Origin: Balneolales bacterium
Lineage (GTDB): Bacteria > Bacteroidota > Rhodothermia > Balneolales > Balneolaceae
Reading direction: 5' to 3'
NCBI GenBank assembly: GCA_022360375.1
Contig: JAKSCW010000122.1
Span: 1 to 6,610, forward strand
DNA length: 6,610 nt
Part shown: positions 1-5,722 of the stretch, piece after piece
Layout: each line of letters opens with the position of its first letter
How positions within the stretch are numbered: position 1 is the first letter of the stretch
Notes under the pieces: generated by a model
Database searches by the model: none
What the model was told of the DNA's origin: nothing
What the model saw: the letters and a program-made list of their open reading frames with translations, nothing else
Translations under genes and position numbers: made by a program

Positions 1-112
1 TGATTGGGAAACAGCTAAGAAGCAATTCCGGAAATTCATCCCGATTTCTATGATTACCATTGGTGAATCTGAAAAACCAAAAGTTCCGGTAAAGAAAAAG
101 CCCGGGAAGTAA
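1..112 (+). CDS. C-terminal end of an unidentified protein (partial)
   Basis: The frame starting at base 2 is open from the window edge to a TAA stop at 110-112 and encodes 36 residues, beginning DWETAKKQFRKF and ending in a lysine- and proline-rich tail (KVPVKKKPGK). The short tryptophan, phenylalanine, lysine and proline pattern (W-x6-F-x-K-x-x-P) loosely recalls the extreme C-terminus of the glutamate synthase large subunit, but the piece is too short to assign. The basic tail looks like a disordered terminus. A palindromic repeat begins 11 bases after the stop and may act as the end of the transcript. That this is a real gene end is fairly likely, because codon use resembles the neighbours and the frame stays open to the edge. 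Its identity is unknown. Confidence 0.55.
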   Translation, partial: DWETAKKQFRKFIPISMITIGESEKPKVPVKKKPGK

Positions 113-123
113 GTCTCTTTGTT

Positions 124-147
124 GTCATTCCCGCGAAGGCGGGAATC
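124..147 (+). repeat. GC-rich palindromic repeat, copy 1
   Basis: Perfect 8-bp arms ATTCCCGC (127-134) and GCGGGAAT (139-146) surround the 4-base loop GAAG, preceded by GTC and followed by C. A near-identical copy with the same flanks lies at 1422-1445; they differ at one loop base. Both sit shortly after a stop codon in the same orientation. The pattern is that of a dispersed REP-like intergenic palindrome and resembles the ATTCCC-N8-GGGAAT repeats (dRS3) known from Neisseria. There is no T-tract after it, so any terminator role would be weak, though an mRNA 3'-end stabilising role is possible. Confidence 0.75.
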
Positions 148-281
148 AGATTCCTGAATTCGCAGGGTTGGCACTAAAGATATAAGGATATTAAGTGTAA
201 ATCAGTACGGGCGCATTGCAATACACCCTTACTGGCTATCAATGGTAACCAGAAAACCCAAACCATCTTATTAATTCTTAA

Positions 282-313
282 CTTTCATAGTATCCCGATA
301 ATCCAGACCTTTG
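282..313 (+). promoter_or_regulatory. Possible Bacteroidota-type promoter of hisE
   Basis: GACCTTTG at 306-313 matches the Bacteroidota -7 pattern TAnnTTTG except at its first base. A TTTC at 283-286, one base off the -33 element TTTG, lies 19 bases upstream, which is the usual spacing. The distance to the hisE ATG at 336 would give a leader of roughly 15-20 bases. Both elements are imperfect, so this is only a candidate. Confidence 0.3.
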
Positions 314-335
314 CACCTGAATTTAAACTTAATAT

Positions 336-674
336 ATGGGTGTAAAGAAACCACTAACTGATCGTGACCTGGAGTTCGTTAAAGAACTGGAAGATTTGTT
401 ATACGATCGAAAAAATGAGATGCCCCGCGGATCTTATACCACAGCAATGTATAAAAAGGGGCTCGATAAAATTGCCCAGAAAGTGGGCGAAGAAGCCGTT
501 GAAACGGTAATCGCAGCCAAAAACAGAGGACAAAAAGAAACCACAGAAGAAGCTGCCGATTTACTCTTCCACCTGATGCTGCTTCTGGCCGAAAAGAACA
601 TTCCGCTTCACAAAGTGATTAAGACTCTTCGAAAACGCCACGATAAAGGAAATCATAAACACATCGGCGAATAA
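336..674 (+). CDS. hisE: Phosphoribosyl-ATP pyrophosphatase, stand-alone HisE
   Basis: HisE hydrolyses phosphoribosyl-ATP to phosphoribosyl-AMP and pyrophosphate, the second step of histidine biosynthesis, in the cytosol. The 112-residue product is a single MazG-like all-alpha domain of normal HisE length. Visible family motifs are GSYT (32-35), KVGEEAVE (49-56, metal-binding glutamates E52, E53, E56), EEAADLLFHL (71-80, with the acidic D75) and the closing RH (101-102). In Bacteroidota this activity is often the C-terminal half of a HisIE fusion. Here an in-frame TAA at 330-332 lies just before the ATG, and no HisI motifs occur upstream, so it is a separate gene. No other his gene is in the window. 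The leader is AT-rich without a Shine-Dalgarno sequence. The next gene starts 80 bases downstream beyond a hairpin. Confidence 0.93.
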   Translation: MGVKKPLTDRDLEFVKELEDLLYDRKNEMPRGSYTTAMYKKGLDKIAQKVGEEAVETVIAAKNRGQKETTEEAADLLFHLMLLLAEKNIPLHKVIKTLRKRHDKGNHKHIGE

Positions 675-676
675 TT

Positions 677-736
677 TTGAATTGGGAATTAAGAATTAGG
701 AATACATATTCTCCTATTCCTAATTCCTAATTTGAA
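677..736. repeat. AT-rich inverted repeat between hisE and the HAD gene
   Basis: A perfect 12-bp stem is formed by GAATTAGGAATA (693-704) and TATTCCTAATTC (715-726) around a 10-base loop. Outside this the arms keep matching imperfectly: TTTTGAATTGGGAATT on the left against CTAATTTGAAC on the right. The repeated TTAGGAATT/AATTCC words are typical of AT-rich intergenic hairpins scattered through Bacteroidota-like genomes. It lies 3 bases after the hisE stop and may attenuate or terminate transcription between hisE and the next gene. It could also be a degenerate miniature element. Its spread in the genome cannot be judged from this window. Confidence 0.65.
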
Positions 737-742
737 CTAACC

Positions 743-747
743 AGGAG
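743..747 (+). promoter_or_regulatory. Shine-Dalgarno fixing the TTG start of the HAD gene
   Basis: AGGAG at 743-747 lies 7 bases before the TTG at 755-757. The TTG-encoded start places the HAD motif DxDGT at its normal distance from the N-terminus (D8, D10). The next in-frame ATG falls inside that motif and would destroy the active site. The site therefore decides the start codon. Confidence 0.75.
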
Positions 748-754
748 TTCCAAT

Positions 755-1408
755 TTGGCAAAAGCTATAATTTTTGATATGGACGGCACCATGTTCGATA
801 ATATGATGGTACACCATCGGGCATGGCAAAAAAAATTGCAGGAATACGACATCCATCTCACTATTGAAGAAGTAAAGGCTAAAATCCATGGGGTAAACGT
901 GGAAATTATCGAGCGCGAATTCCCCGGCCGCTTCACCGATGATGAAAAAGTGGAACTAGCTAATGGCAAAGAAGCCACCTACCGGGAGATTTACGCCCCG
1001 GAAATTGAACTGTTACCCGGCTTGGCAGAGTTGTTTCACGAACTGAAGCGCCGGAACATTCCCATGGGAGTAGGTTCTGCGGCTCCCCCGGAAAATGTAG
1101 AATTTGTGCTAAATACACTCGATTTGTGGCACTATTTTGATGCCATTAAACACGCCGATGATGTTCAGAAAGGAAAACCCAACCCGGAAGTATTTCTGAA
1201 GGTTGCAGAAGAACTGGGAATTGATCCTTCGGAATGTGTGATTTTTGAGGATACCCCAACCGGGGCCAAAGCCGCAGAAAATGCCGGCGCAGAAGTAATC
1301 CTGGTAACTACCACCCATCCAAAAGAAGAGTTTGAAACCGGCTACAACATCACCAGATTTATTAGTGACTTTACCGAAGTAACGGTGGAAGAACTTCTGG
1401 ATATGTAA
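755..1408 (+). CDS. HAD-superfamily hydrolase, beta-phosphoglucomutase-like fold, probably a phosphatase
   Basis: This 217-residue cytosolic protein is a subclass IA HAD hydrolase whose N-terminus aligns without gaps with Lactococcus beta-phosphoglucomutase. Seen motifs: FDMDGT (nucleophile D8, acid/base D10), H20 and AW (23-24) in the cap, VGSAAP (motif II, S108), GKPNP (motif III, K141) and FEDTPTG (motif IV, E165 and D166, magnesium binding). The catalytic set is complete. The residues that hold the distal phosphate of the bisphosphate intermediate in the true mutase (R49, S116, K117, N118) correspond here to V49, A110, P111 and P112. A phosphatase of a sugar phosphate, or of pyrophosphate as reported for the related HAD protein BT2127, is therefore more likely than a mutase. 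Translation starts at TTG with a good AGGAG. The gene lies between hisE and galM, same strand, but separated from each by repeats, so co-transcription is uncertain. Confidence 0.88.
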   Translation: MAKAIIFDMDGTMFDNMMVHHRAWQKKLQEYDIHLTIEEVKAKIHGVNVEIIEREFPGRFTDDEKVELANGKEATYREIYAPEIELLPGLAELFHELKRRNIPMGVGSAAPPENVEFVLNTLDLWHYFDAIKHADDVQKGKPNPEVFLKVAEELGIDPSECVIFEDTPTGAKAAENAGAEVILVTTTHPKEEFETGYNITRFISDFTEVTVEELLDM

Positions 1409-1421
1409 TTACGATGTCTTC

Positions 1422-1445
1422 GTCATTCCCGCGCAGGCGGGAATC
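1422..1445 (+). repeat. GC-rich palindromic repeat, copy 2
   Basis: The arms ATTCCCGC (1425-1432) and GCGGGAAT (1437-1444) surround the loop GCAG, with the same GTC and C flanks as the copy at 124-147. The copies differ only at the second loop base, then diverge after a further few similar bases. It begins 13 bases after the stop of the HAD gene. Together the copies define a dispersed intergenic family rather than a single terminator. Confidence 0.75.
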
Positions 1446-1565
1446 CAGATCACTATCCAAAACACTAACTTTTATTCATCCCCCCGAATCCTTCCAAAAG
1501 AAACTAAGTTAATTAGCGATTACCTGAGCCGTTGTTTAGATTCTCAAAAAAGTACACAGAGAATT

Positions 1566-2630
1566 ATGGAAGCTTTTCACTCGCAACTCTATGGCATCCT
1601 TCCGGGTGGAACCCCGGTTCAGCAATTCATGCTGGTAAATAACAACGGGATGCAAATGAAAGTGATTGAATATGGGGGCATCATCACACATTTAACTGCT
1701 GCTGACCGGGACGGAAATTTTGAAGATGTGGTGCTCGGTCATGATTCCCTCGAAGATTACCTAAACTCTGAGTACTACCTGGGCGCTTTGATTGGCCGCT
1801 ATGGAAACCGGATTGCTAACGGCTGTTTTATGTTGAACGGAACCGAATACCAACTCACCCGGAATAACGGAATCAATTCTTTGCATGGCGGCCCGGGTGG
1901 CTTCCACACCAAGCACTGGAAGGGAGAACAAGTGGAACGAGATGGCGGAGTTGCCCTGAAGCTTAGTTGCACCAGCCCCGATGGTGAAGAAGGATTTCCC
2001 GGAACCCTGGCTGTAGAAGTTACTTACACCCTTACCCACCAAAACGCACTACATATTGAATACAAAGCCAGGACTGATACACTCACGGTAGTGAATCTTA
2101 CCCAACATAGTTACTTCAATCTTTCCGGGATGAAGGATGATATTTCAGGCCATGAACTTATGATACATGCGGACACTTTTCTCCCTGTAGATGAGAATAT
2201 CCTTCCAACCGGGGAATTCGCCCCGGTAAACGGAACCCCATTTGATTTCTCCACAGCGAAATCGATAGGCCTGGATATTGAAACCGGTCATCTGCAACTC
2301 GAACTCGGAAACGGATTCGATCACAACTGGGTGCTGAACAAATCCGGTAAAAATGAACCGGAACTGGCTGCGCGGGTTGCCCATCCTCCCTCCGGCCGGG
2401 TGATGGAAGTATACACTACCGAACCGGGCATGCAGTTTTATTCGGGCAATGCCCTGAAAAATGATCCCCCCGGGAAAAGAGGAACCAGCCATTATCCCCG
2501 CACTGGCTTTTGCCTGGAGACGCAGCACTATCCCAACTCTCCCAATATGCCCGAATTCCCTTCTACGGTGTTGAACGCAAACGAAGAATACCAAACAAAA
2601 ACGGTATATCGGTTTTTGGTAAATAAATGA
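1566..2630 (+). CDS. galM: Aldose 1-epimerase (galactose mutarotase)
   Basis: GalM interconverts the alpha and beta anomers of glucose, galactose and related aldoses, feeding the Leloir pathway or other anomer-specific enzymes. The 354-residue protein has the length of a complete GalM beta-sandwich and all hallmark motifs: EYGGIITHL (35-43), GRYGNRIANG (77-86, substrate-binding arginines), NSLHGGPGGF (104-113, H107), LTQHSYFNLSG (178-188, catalytic acid H181), FDHNW (251-255, substrate-binding D252) and LETQHYPNSPN (317-327, catalytic base E318). No signal peptide is seen, so it is cytosolic, unlike the lipoprotein GalM forms some Bacteroidota carry. The ATG places the family's usual N-terminal strand (LPGGTPVQQF) at residue 12. 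The only upstream ribosome-site candidate is a weak AGAGAA. It ends in a hairpin shared with the convergent gene. No galK or galT is visible. Confidence 0.95.
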   Translation: MEAFHSQLYGILPGGTPVQQFMLVNNNGMQMKVIEYGGIITHLTAADRDGNFEDVVLGHDSLEDYLNSEYYLGALIGRYGNRIANGCFMLNGTEYQLTRNNGINSLHGGPGGFHTKHWKGEQVERDGGVALKLSCTSPDGEEGFPGTLAVEVTYTLTHQNALHIEYKARTDTLTVVNLTQHSYFNLSGMKDDISGHELMIHADTFLPVDENILPTGEFAPVNGTPFDFSTAKSIGLDIETGHLQLELGNGFDHNWVLNKSGKNEPELAARVAHPPSGRVMEVYTTEPGMQFYSGNALKNDPPGKRGTSHYPRTGFCLETQHYPNSPNMPEFPSTVLNANEEYQTKTVYRFLVNK

Positions 2631-2656
2631 AAGGCTCCACAAAAGAGCCTTTCATT
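2626..2656. terminator. Bidirectional hairpin terminator between convergent genes
   Basis: A perfect 12-bp stem, AATGAAAGGCTC (2626-2637) with GAGCCTTTCATT (2645-2656), surrounds the 7-base loop CACAAAA. The galM stop codon TGA (2628-2630) lies inside the left arm, and the stop of the minus-strand gene (TAA, 2657-2655) overlaps the right arm. The outer stem is A/T-rich and gives U-rich RNA on both strands, strongest on the minus strand where ATTTATTTACC follows. It can serve both transcripts. Confidence 0.85.
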
Positions 2657-3614
2657 ATAGTGCAAATTTGTACCAGTTTACTGCCTTTTTTCTAAGCTTC
2701 TTCTTCAGATACTTTTCCTTTTTGATGAAATCCGGAGCTTCTCCGGTCTCACCAAATCCGAATCTTTTCGGAAGCTTTGAATAGACAGATCGTGGCGGTA
2801 AACTATAGGAACCATACCCTTTCAGGTATTTACCACTTTCGTAGGTATGATAGTAGATGCTATCAATTCCTAATTCTTCCTTAGAAAATACAAGCACCAG
2901 GTTCAGCATAGCTTCATCCCAGAGCTTATAGTAAGGTTTGAGAAGGCTCGAGTAGTAGGTTCTCAGCTTTTCCAACGATGTGTACTCAAACAGCCAATAT
3001 GTACTCAAATCCTTTCCCTTTTTCTCCCAATATTCGAGATACGCCAACACCCGGTGCACTTCGCGTAACCAGTCGTTTTGAATTTCTTCAACAAGAACTT
3101 CCCCGGTTTCCAGCGAAATATCCAATCGGGCCCAGCTCATCGTGTACTCTTTTTTCACGGAAACAGGATGCCCTGTAAACGCAAAAGGATGAGAGCCTTT
3201 ATCCGGGCAGATCAACCTGTTATACATCCAGTTATGCTTCAGGTCGAAATTAAGCCGCAGAACAAGGTTAATTCCCGGTCTCGATGTTTGGTAATAACTA
3301 TCATTTCGGTGAGGAGTATATTCCCCCCATTCAGAAATGGTATACGAGAATCCTTTTCCCTCCGGGAACCGGATTACTTGTATATCTTCTTTGGTAATTG
3401 TGTTTTTACCAAGTTTGCTCACTAAATCTTTGACAGGCCCTTTTTGAAGTAAAAAGGCAAACCGCGATTTCTTCAGGTCTCCAATTCTTAACTCCTGGAA
3501 ATCCTCGAGCAGAAACTTGGTAATATCGAGTGCATACTTGTCCTTAAAATAGAAATAGGGTTTCCTTTGAACGCCCAGGCACTCTTTTATAAAATTAAAT
3601 TCTTCAGGTGTCAA
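2655..3614 (-). CDS. Uncharacterised protein with EEIQNDW motif
   Basis: I do not recognise a named family for this 319-residue protein. It has no signal peptide or membrane segment, is rich in tyrosine, tryptophan and lysine, and ends in a strongly basic stretch (about 298-313). Three blocks look conserved. First is WARLDISLETGEVLVEEIQN (161-180) continuing DW, containing the motif EEIQNDW (176-182). Second is an acidic-to-aromatic block with WDEAM (232-236), SKEELGIDSIYYHTYESG (244-261). Third is PPRSVYSKLPKRFGF (273-287). The first two in this order recall the EEIQSDW...W.E.ALKR...T module in large phage and plasmid polyvalent proteins; that link is from memory and unproven. Only TTG can start the frame: no in-frame ATG or GTG lies between an upstream TAA and the TTG, and the first internal ATG is at codon 130. 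AAAGG precedes the TTG by 5 bases. It is monocistronic and converges on galM. Confidence 0.85.
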   Translation of the reverse strand: MTPEEFNFIKECLGVQRKPYFYFKDKYALDITKFLLEDFQELRIGDLKKSRFAFLLQKGPVKDLVSKLGKNTITKEDIQVIRFPEGKGFSYTISEWGEYTPHRNDSYYQTSRPGINLVLRLNFDLKHNWMYNRLICPDKGSHPFAFTGHPVSVKKEYTMSWARLDISLETGEVLVEEIQNDWLREVHRVLAYLEYWEKKGKDLSTYWLFEYTSLEKLRTYYSSLLKPYYKLWDEAMLNLVLVFSKEELGIDSIYYHTYESGKYLKGYGSYSLPPRSVYSKLPKRFGFGETGEAPDFIKKEKYLKKKLRKKAVNWYKFAL

Positions 3615-3619
3615 AACAG

Positions 3620-3624
3620 CCTTT
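3620..3624 (-). promoter_or_regulatory. Shine-Dalgarno of the TTG-started unknown gene
   Basis: On the minus strand AAAGG (3624-3620) lies 5 bases before the TTG start codon (3614-3612). It supports the TTG as the true start where no ATG is available. Confidence 0.6.
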
Positions 3625-3844
3625 CGTTTTAGATTAACTTAGTTATAGATGTAGGGGATGTCAGGAACTACCAGGTTAATCCGAGCTGTTTTGAGGCGGT
3701 ATTAGCCAGTCAGATACTCAGATATAATTCCGGTTCCTAACAGTGGGTTTGCAGTCAAATTGATGACTCATGTATCGATATGATTTTTGATTCACGCGCA
3801 TAGCATGAAGATTTTTGTTGATGGTTCTGTTTTCAGGAAGGCAT

Positions 3845-3876
3845 AAAAAAATCCAGCACATAGAGTATGTACTGGA
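3845..3876 (-). terminator. Intrinsic terminator on the minus strand with no obvious gene
   Basis: Read on the minus strand, TCCAGTACATA (3876-3866) pairs with TATGTGCTGGA (3862-3852) around a 3-base loop, with 10 of 11 pairs matched and one A-C mismatch. Seven T residues follow (3851-3845). That is the form of a Rho-independent terminator. The plus strand has no T-tract immediately after the stem. The nearest annotated minus-strand gene upstream ends at 4685, beyond a plus-strand gene, so the transcript it ends is unknown. Confidence 0.7.
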
Positions 3877-4095
3877 GTAAAATTTCTTGCAGAAAGATCA
3901 ACGATCAGACAGACTCATATGCGTTCGGGATTTTATACAACCGCTTCCGTATTTAAAAGGAATATGTAAATTGATGAATCGCATGGCTAAAAGATACAAG
4001 GTTCTGCTTTGTGTTACATTAATTCTGAGTAAACAATGTCCCGATGTTACCAGGATGTTTGTTACACTATTGAACATTCATAAAAACCCAATACC

Positions 4096-4584
4096 ATGTT
4101 CAAGCTTCTGCTTTCCATCCCTGCTTCATTTTTCCTTCTTTGGTTTAGTGTAGAACCTGCTCCTGAACCTGAACCTGAAGTTATTACCCCGACTCCCTTT
4201 AATATCGAAGAATTCCGTTGGCTGGTGGGAACCTGGGTAGGCGATGGCTTTGGCGGCCAGTCTGAAGAGACATGGTCTGAGCCTATTGACGGTACGATGA
4301 TGGGCATGTACCGCCATTACAAGGATGGAAAGATTGTGTTTTACGAATTCCTGCTACTGGATGAAACAGGGATAAAGCTTAAACATTTTAACCCCGATAT
4401 TACCAGCTGGGAAGAGAAAGACGATTTCGTTTCGTTTGAGATGGTCAGCTACACTGAGGATAAAATTGAACTGAAAGGCCTGGTGTTTGAACGGAAATCC
4501 GACACTGAAATGGAAATCCGTTTACGAATGAGAAATAGTGAGGGAGAGCTTTTTACAGAGGTGTTTTCTATGCAGAGGCAGTAA
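4096..4584 (+). CDS. Exported DUF6265-like protein
   Basis: The 162-residue product begins with a hydrophobic signal-like segment (about 3-18) without a lipobox cysteine, then a short linker PAPEPEPE (21-28) encoded by three tandem CCTGAA units. The rest resembles the DUF6265 family, a small lipocalin-like beta-barrel of unknown function. Matching features are FRWLVGTWVG (40-49), E58 and W60, GTMMGMYR (66-73), YE (83-84), KHF (96-98) and WEEK (105-108). These tryptophan and glycine positions are the family's recurring pattern. It probably acts in the envelope or periplasm, either cleaved or anchored by an uncleaved helix. The ATG has no Shine-Dalgarno sequence and an AT-rich leader. It converges on the hydrolase gene at 4685, with 100 bases between. 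The family call is from motif memory; no substrate can be named. Confidence 0.8.
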   Translation: MFKLLLSIPASFFLLWFSVEPAPEPEPEVITPTPFNIEEFRWLVGTWVGDGFGGQSEETWSEPIDGTMMGMYRHYKDGKIVFYEFLLLDETGIKLKHFNPDITSWEEKDDFVSFEMVSYTEDKIELKGLVFERKSDTEMEIRLRMRNSEGELFTEVFSMQRQ

Positions 4585-4684
4585 TAACACAAAAATTCCA
4601 ACAATGGTTACAGCTGAGGTGGGTCTTTCATTTATACCTCAAAATTCAAAACCTCCACCATTGCTATGTGGCTGCAGTGTGGGA

Positions 4685-5710
4685 TTAATTGATCCCAAGC
4701 TTTGAAGTAATCCAGTCCATCGTTCGGGTTCGGGCCAGAACACTTGCATTCCCATCTGTCCCGGTGGATTTATTATCAAAACTATGGGCAGCCCCTTCAT
4801 AATTGTAGATGGCAGCTTCTCCCCCGCCATTATTCTCTACCGTTTCCAGCATGCAATGGGTGTTGTCGGTTAACGGATCTTGGGAAGCTATGTGAATCTG
4901 GAAATCGATGGTGGTCTGGAAAATACTGGTTCCGGTACATGGATTTCCGTAATACGAATTATGAAACGAACCGGGGTAATACATCACTGCCGTCTTAAAC
5001 CCTCCCGCTTCGGGAAGAGCTGCCGGGGGTAATATTTCCGTGGTATAGGTAACACCATCGTAGCGCTGCGTCCATTCCCAATCCATTGGGATTGCCGCTT
5101 GATCAAAAATGGAACTTTGTATGGCTGTTGCTCCATGAGAGAATCCAAGAATGCCGATGTTATCACTCCGTACAATGGGGTCGCCATTTTCCCACACTAA
5201 ATTCCTGAGCACATCCAGCGTAAGATACGCATCCTGGTTGCGGATAAATGAAGCACTGATTTGAAACTGGAGCGGCGGGTCTTTCCATTCTCCTTCATTC
5301 TCAATGGTTCCCCGTGCGTAGTAACTCCCGGGAAAAGCAGAAATAATTCCTTCGGTATCAAATTCCGTTTGCCATGCCCGGTTTTGGCTGGAAAGCGAAC
5401 CGACTTCCACTTCATCAGCTATGTCGTCGCTATCCGTGTCTGAATCTACCCAGGGCCCTCCGGAGCCGTGCATCACTACCATCCCGGGATGGTTCGATCC
5501 TGAATTCACAGGGATGGAAAGAAAAACCGGAATCTCAGTTCCATCCCCGCTCCTTACATGAAATAAGGTGTCTGTTGTGGAAGCAGGGATTACATATTTC
5601 CCCTCCAGGTTTAGTCCATCGTTATTATTGCTATCCTTTCCACAGGAAAAAAGCATACAACCCAAAAAGAGAACAAGTAATCGTTTCATCAGTTTTCTTA
5701 ATTTTTTCAT
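4685..5710 (-). CDS. Alpha/beta-hydrolase lipoprotein, dienelactone-hydrolase-like
   Basis: This is a lipid-anchored serine hydrolase of 341 residues, probably facing the periplasm. The N-terminus has a basic stretch, a hydrophobic core and the lipobox LFSC (cysteine 23), followed by a short polar asparagine-rich tether. Alpha/beta-hydrolase elements follow in order: HGSGG (81-85, oxyanion hole), GFSHG (189-193, nucleophile S191), ASQDPLTD (275-282, likely acid D278) and GAAHSF (306-311, catalytic H309). The late D...H arrangement resembles dienelactone-hydrolase and prolyl-oligopeptidase-type esterases. Substrate is unknown. An acidic insertion, DSDTDSDDIADEVE (89-102), resembles a calcium-binding loop. 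Start: an upstream TTG at 5764 is open but would put the -7 element TACCTTTG inside the coding region, so it is rejected. ATG at 5710 is chosen; ATG at 5689 (334 residues, lipobox cysteine 16) is also credible and better fits the promoter distance. Confidence 0.85.
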   Translation of the reverse strand: MKKLRKLMKRLLVLFLGCMLFSCGKDSNNNDGLNLEGKYVIPASTTDTLFHVRSGDGTEIPVFLSIPVNSGSNHPGMVVMHGSGGPWVDSDTDSDDIADEVEVGSLSSQNRAWQTEFDTEGIISAFPGSYYARGTIENEGEWKDPPLQFQISASFIRNQDAYLTLDVLRNLVWENGDPIVRSDNIGILGFSHGATAIQSSIFDQAAIPMDWEWTQRYDGVTYTTEILPPAALPEAGGFKTAVMYYPGSFHNSYYGNPCTGTSIFQTTIDFQIHIASQDPLTDNTHCMLETVENNGGGEAAIYNYEGAAHSFDNKSTGTDGNASVLARTRTMDWITSKLGIN

Positions 5711-5722
5711 CGAATCCCTGCA

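Larger units (their letters stand above)
3615..4095. other. 481-base interval without a convincing gene
   Basis: This gap separates two divergently transcribed genes, so it should hold promoters for both, but no good TAnnTTTG element with a -33 partner was found for either. No tRNA-like structure was seen. Its one clear structure is the minus-strand hairpin terminator at 3845-3876. A minus-strand frame of 59 codons, ATG at 4077 to TGA at 3898, ends 22 bases before that hairpin. It has no Shine-Dalgarno site and a composition that does not look like a conserved protein, so it is not called as a gene. A plus-strand frame starting at 3887 runs into the next gene out of frame and looks like chance. 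Confidence 0.5.

Noticed and set aside
1..112. Assignment of the first gene fragment as glutamate synthase large subunit
   Set aside because: Only a loose W, F, K, P spacing supports it over 36 residues; too weak to name.
124..1445. CRISPR or tandem array based on the two GC-rich palindromes
   Set aside because: The two copies are about 1.3 kb apart with genes between them; there is no regular spacing.
3887..4153. Plus-strand 88-codon frame overlapping the start of the DUF6265-like gene
   Set aside because: It crosses the minus-strand terminator's downstream region and runs out of frame into the signal peptide of a better supported gene; its composition shows no family pattern and there is no ribosome site.
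4162..4179. Three tandem CCTGAA units as a phase-variable repeat
   Set aside because: The unit is six bases, so copy changes keep the reading frame, and three copies are too few to suggest slippage; it simply encodes a proline-glutamate linker.
4602..4663. CAATGGT and ACCATTG arms plus TGAGGT/ACCTCA in the gap between convergent genes
   Set aside because: The arms are 6-7 bp and far apart (48- and 15-base loops) with no proper T-tract, so a terminator call is not supported.
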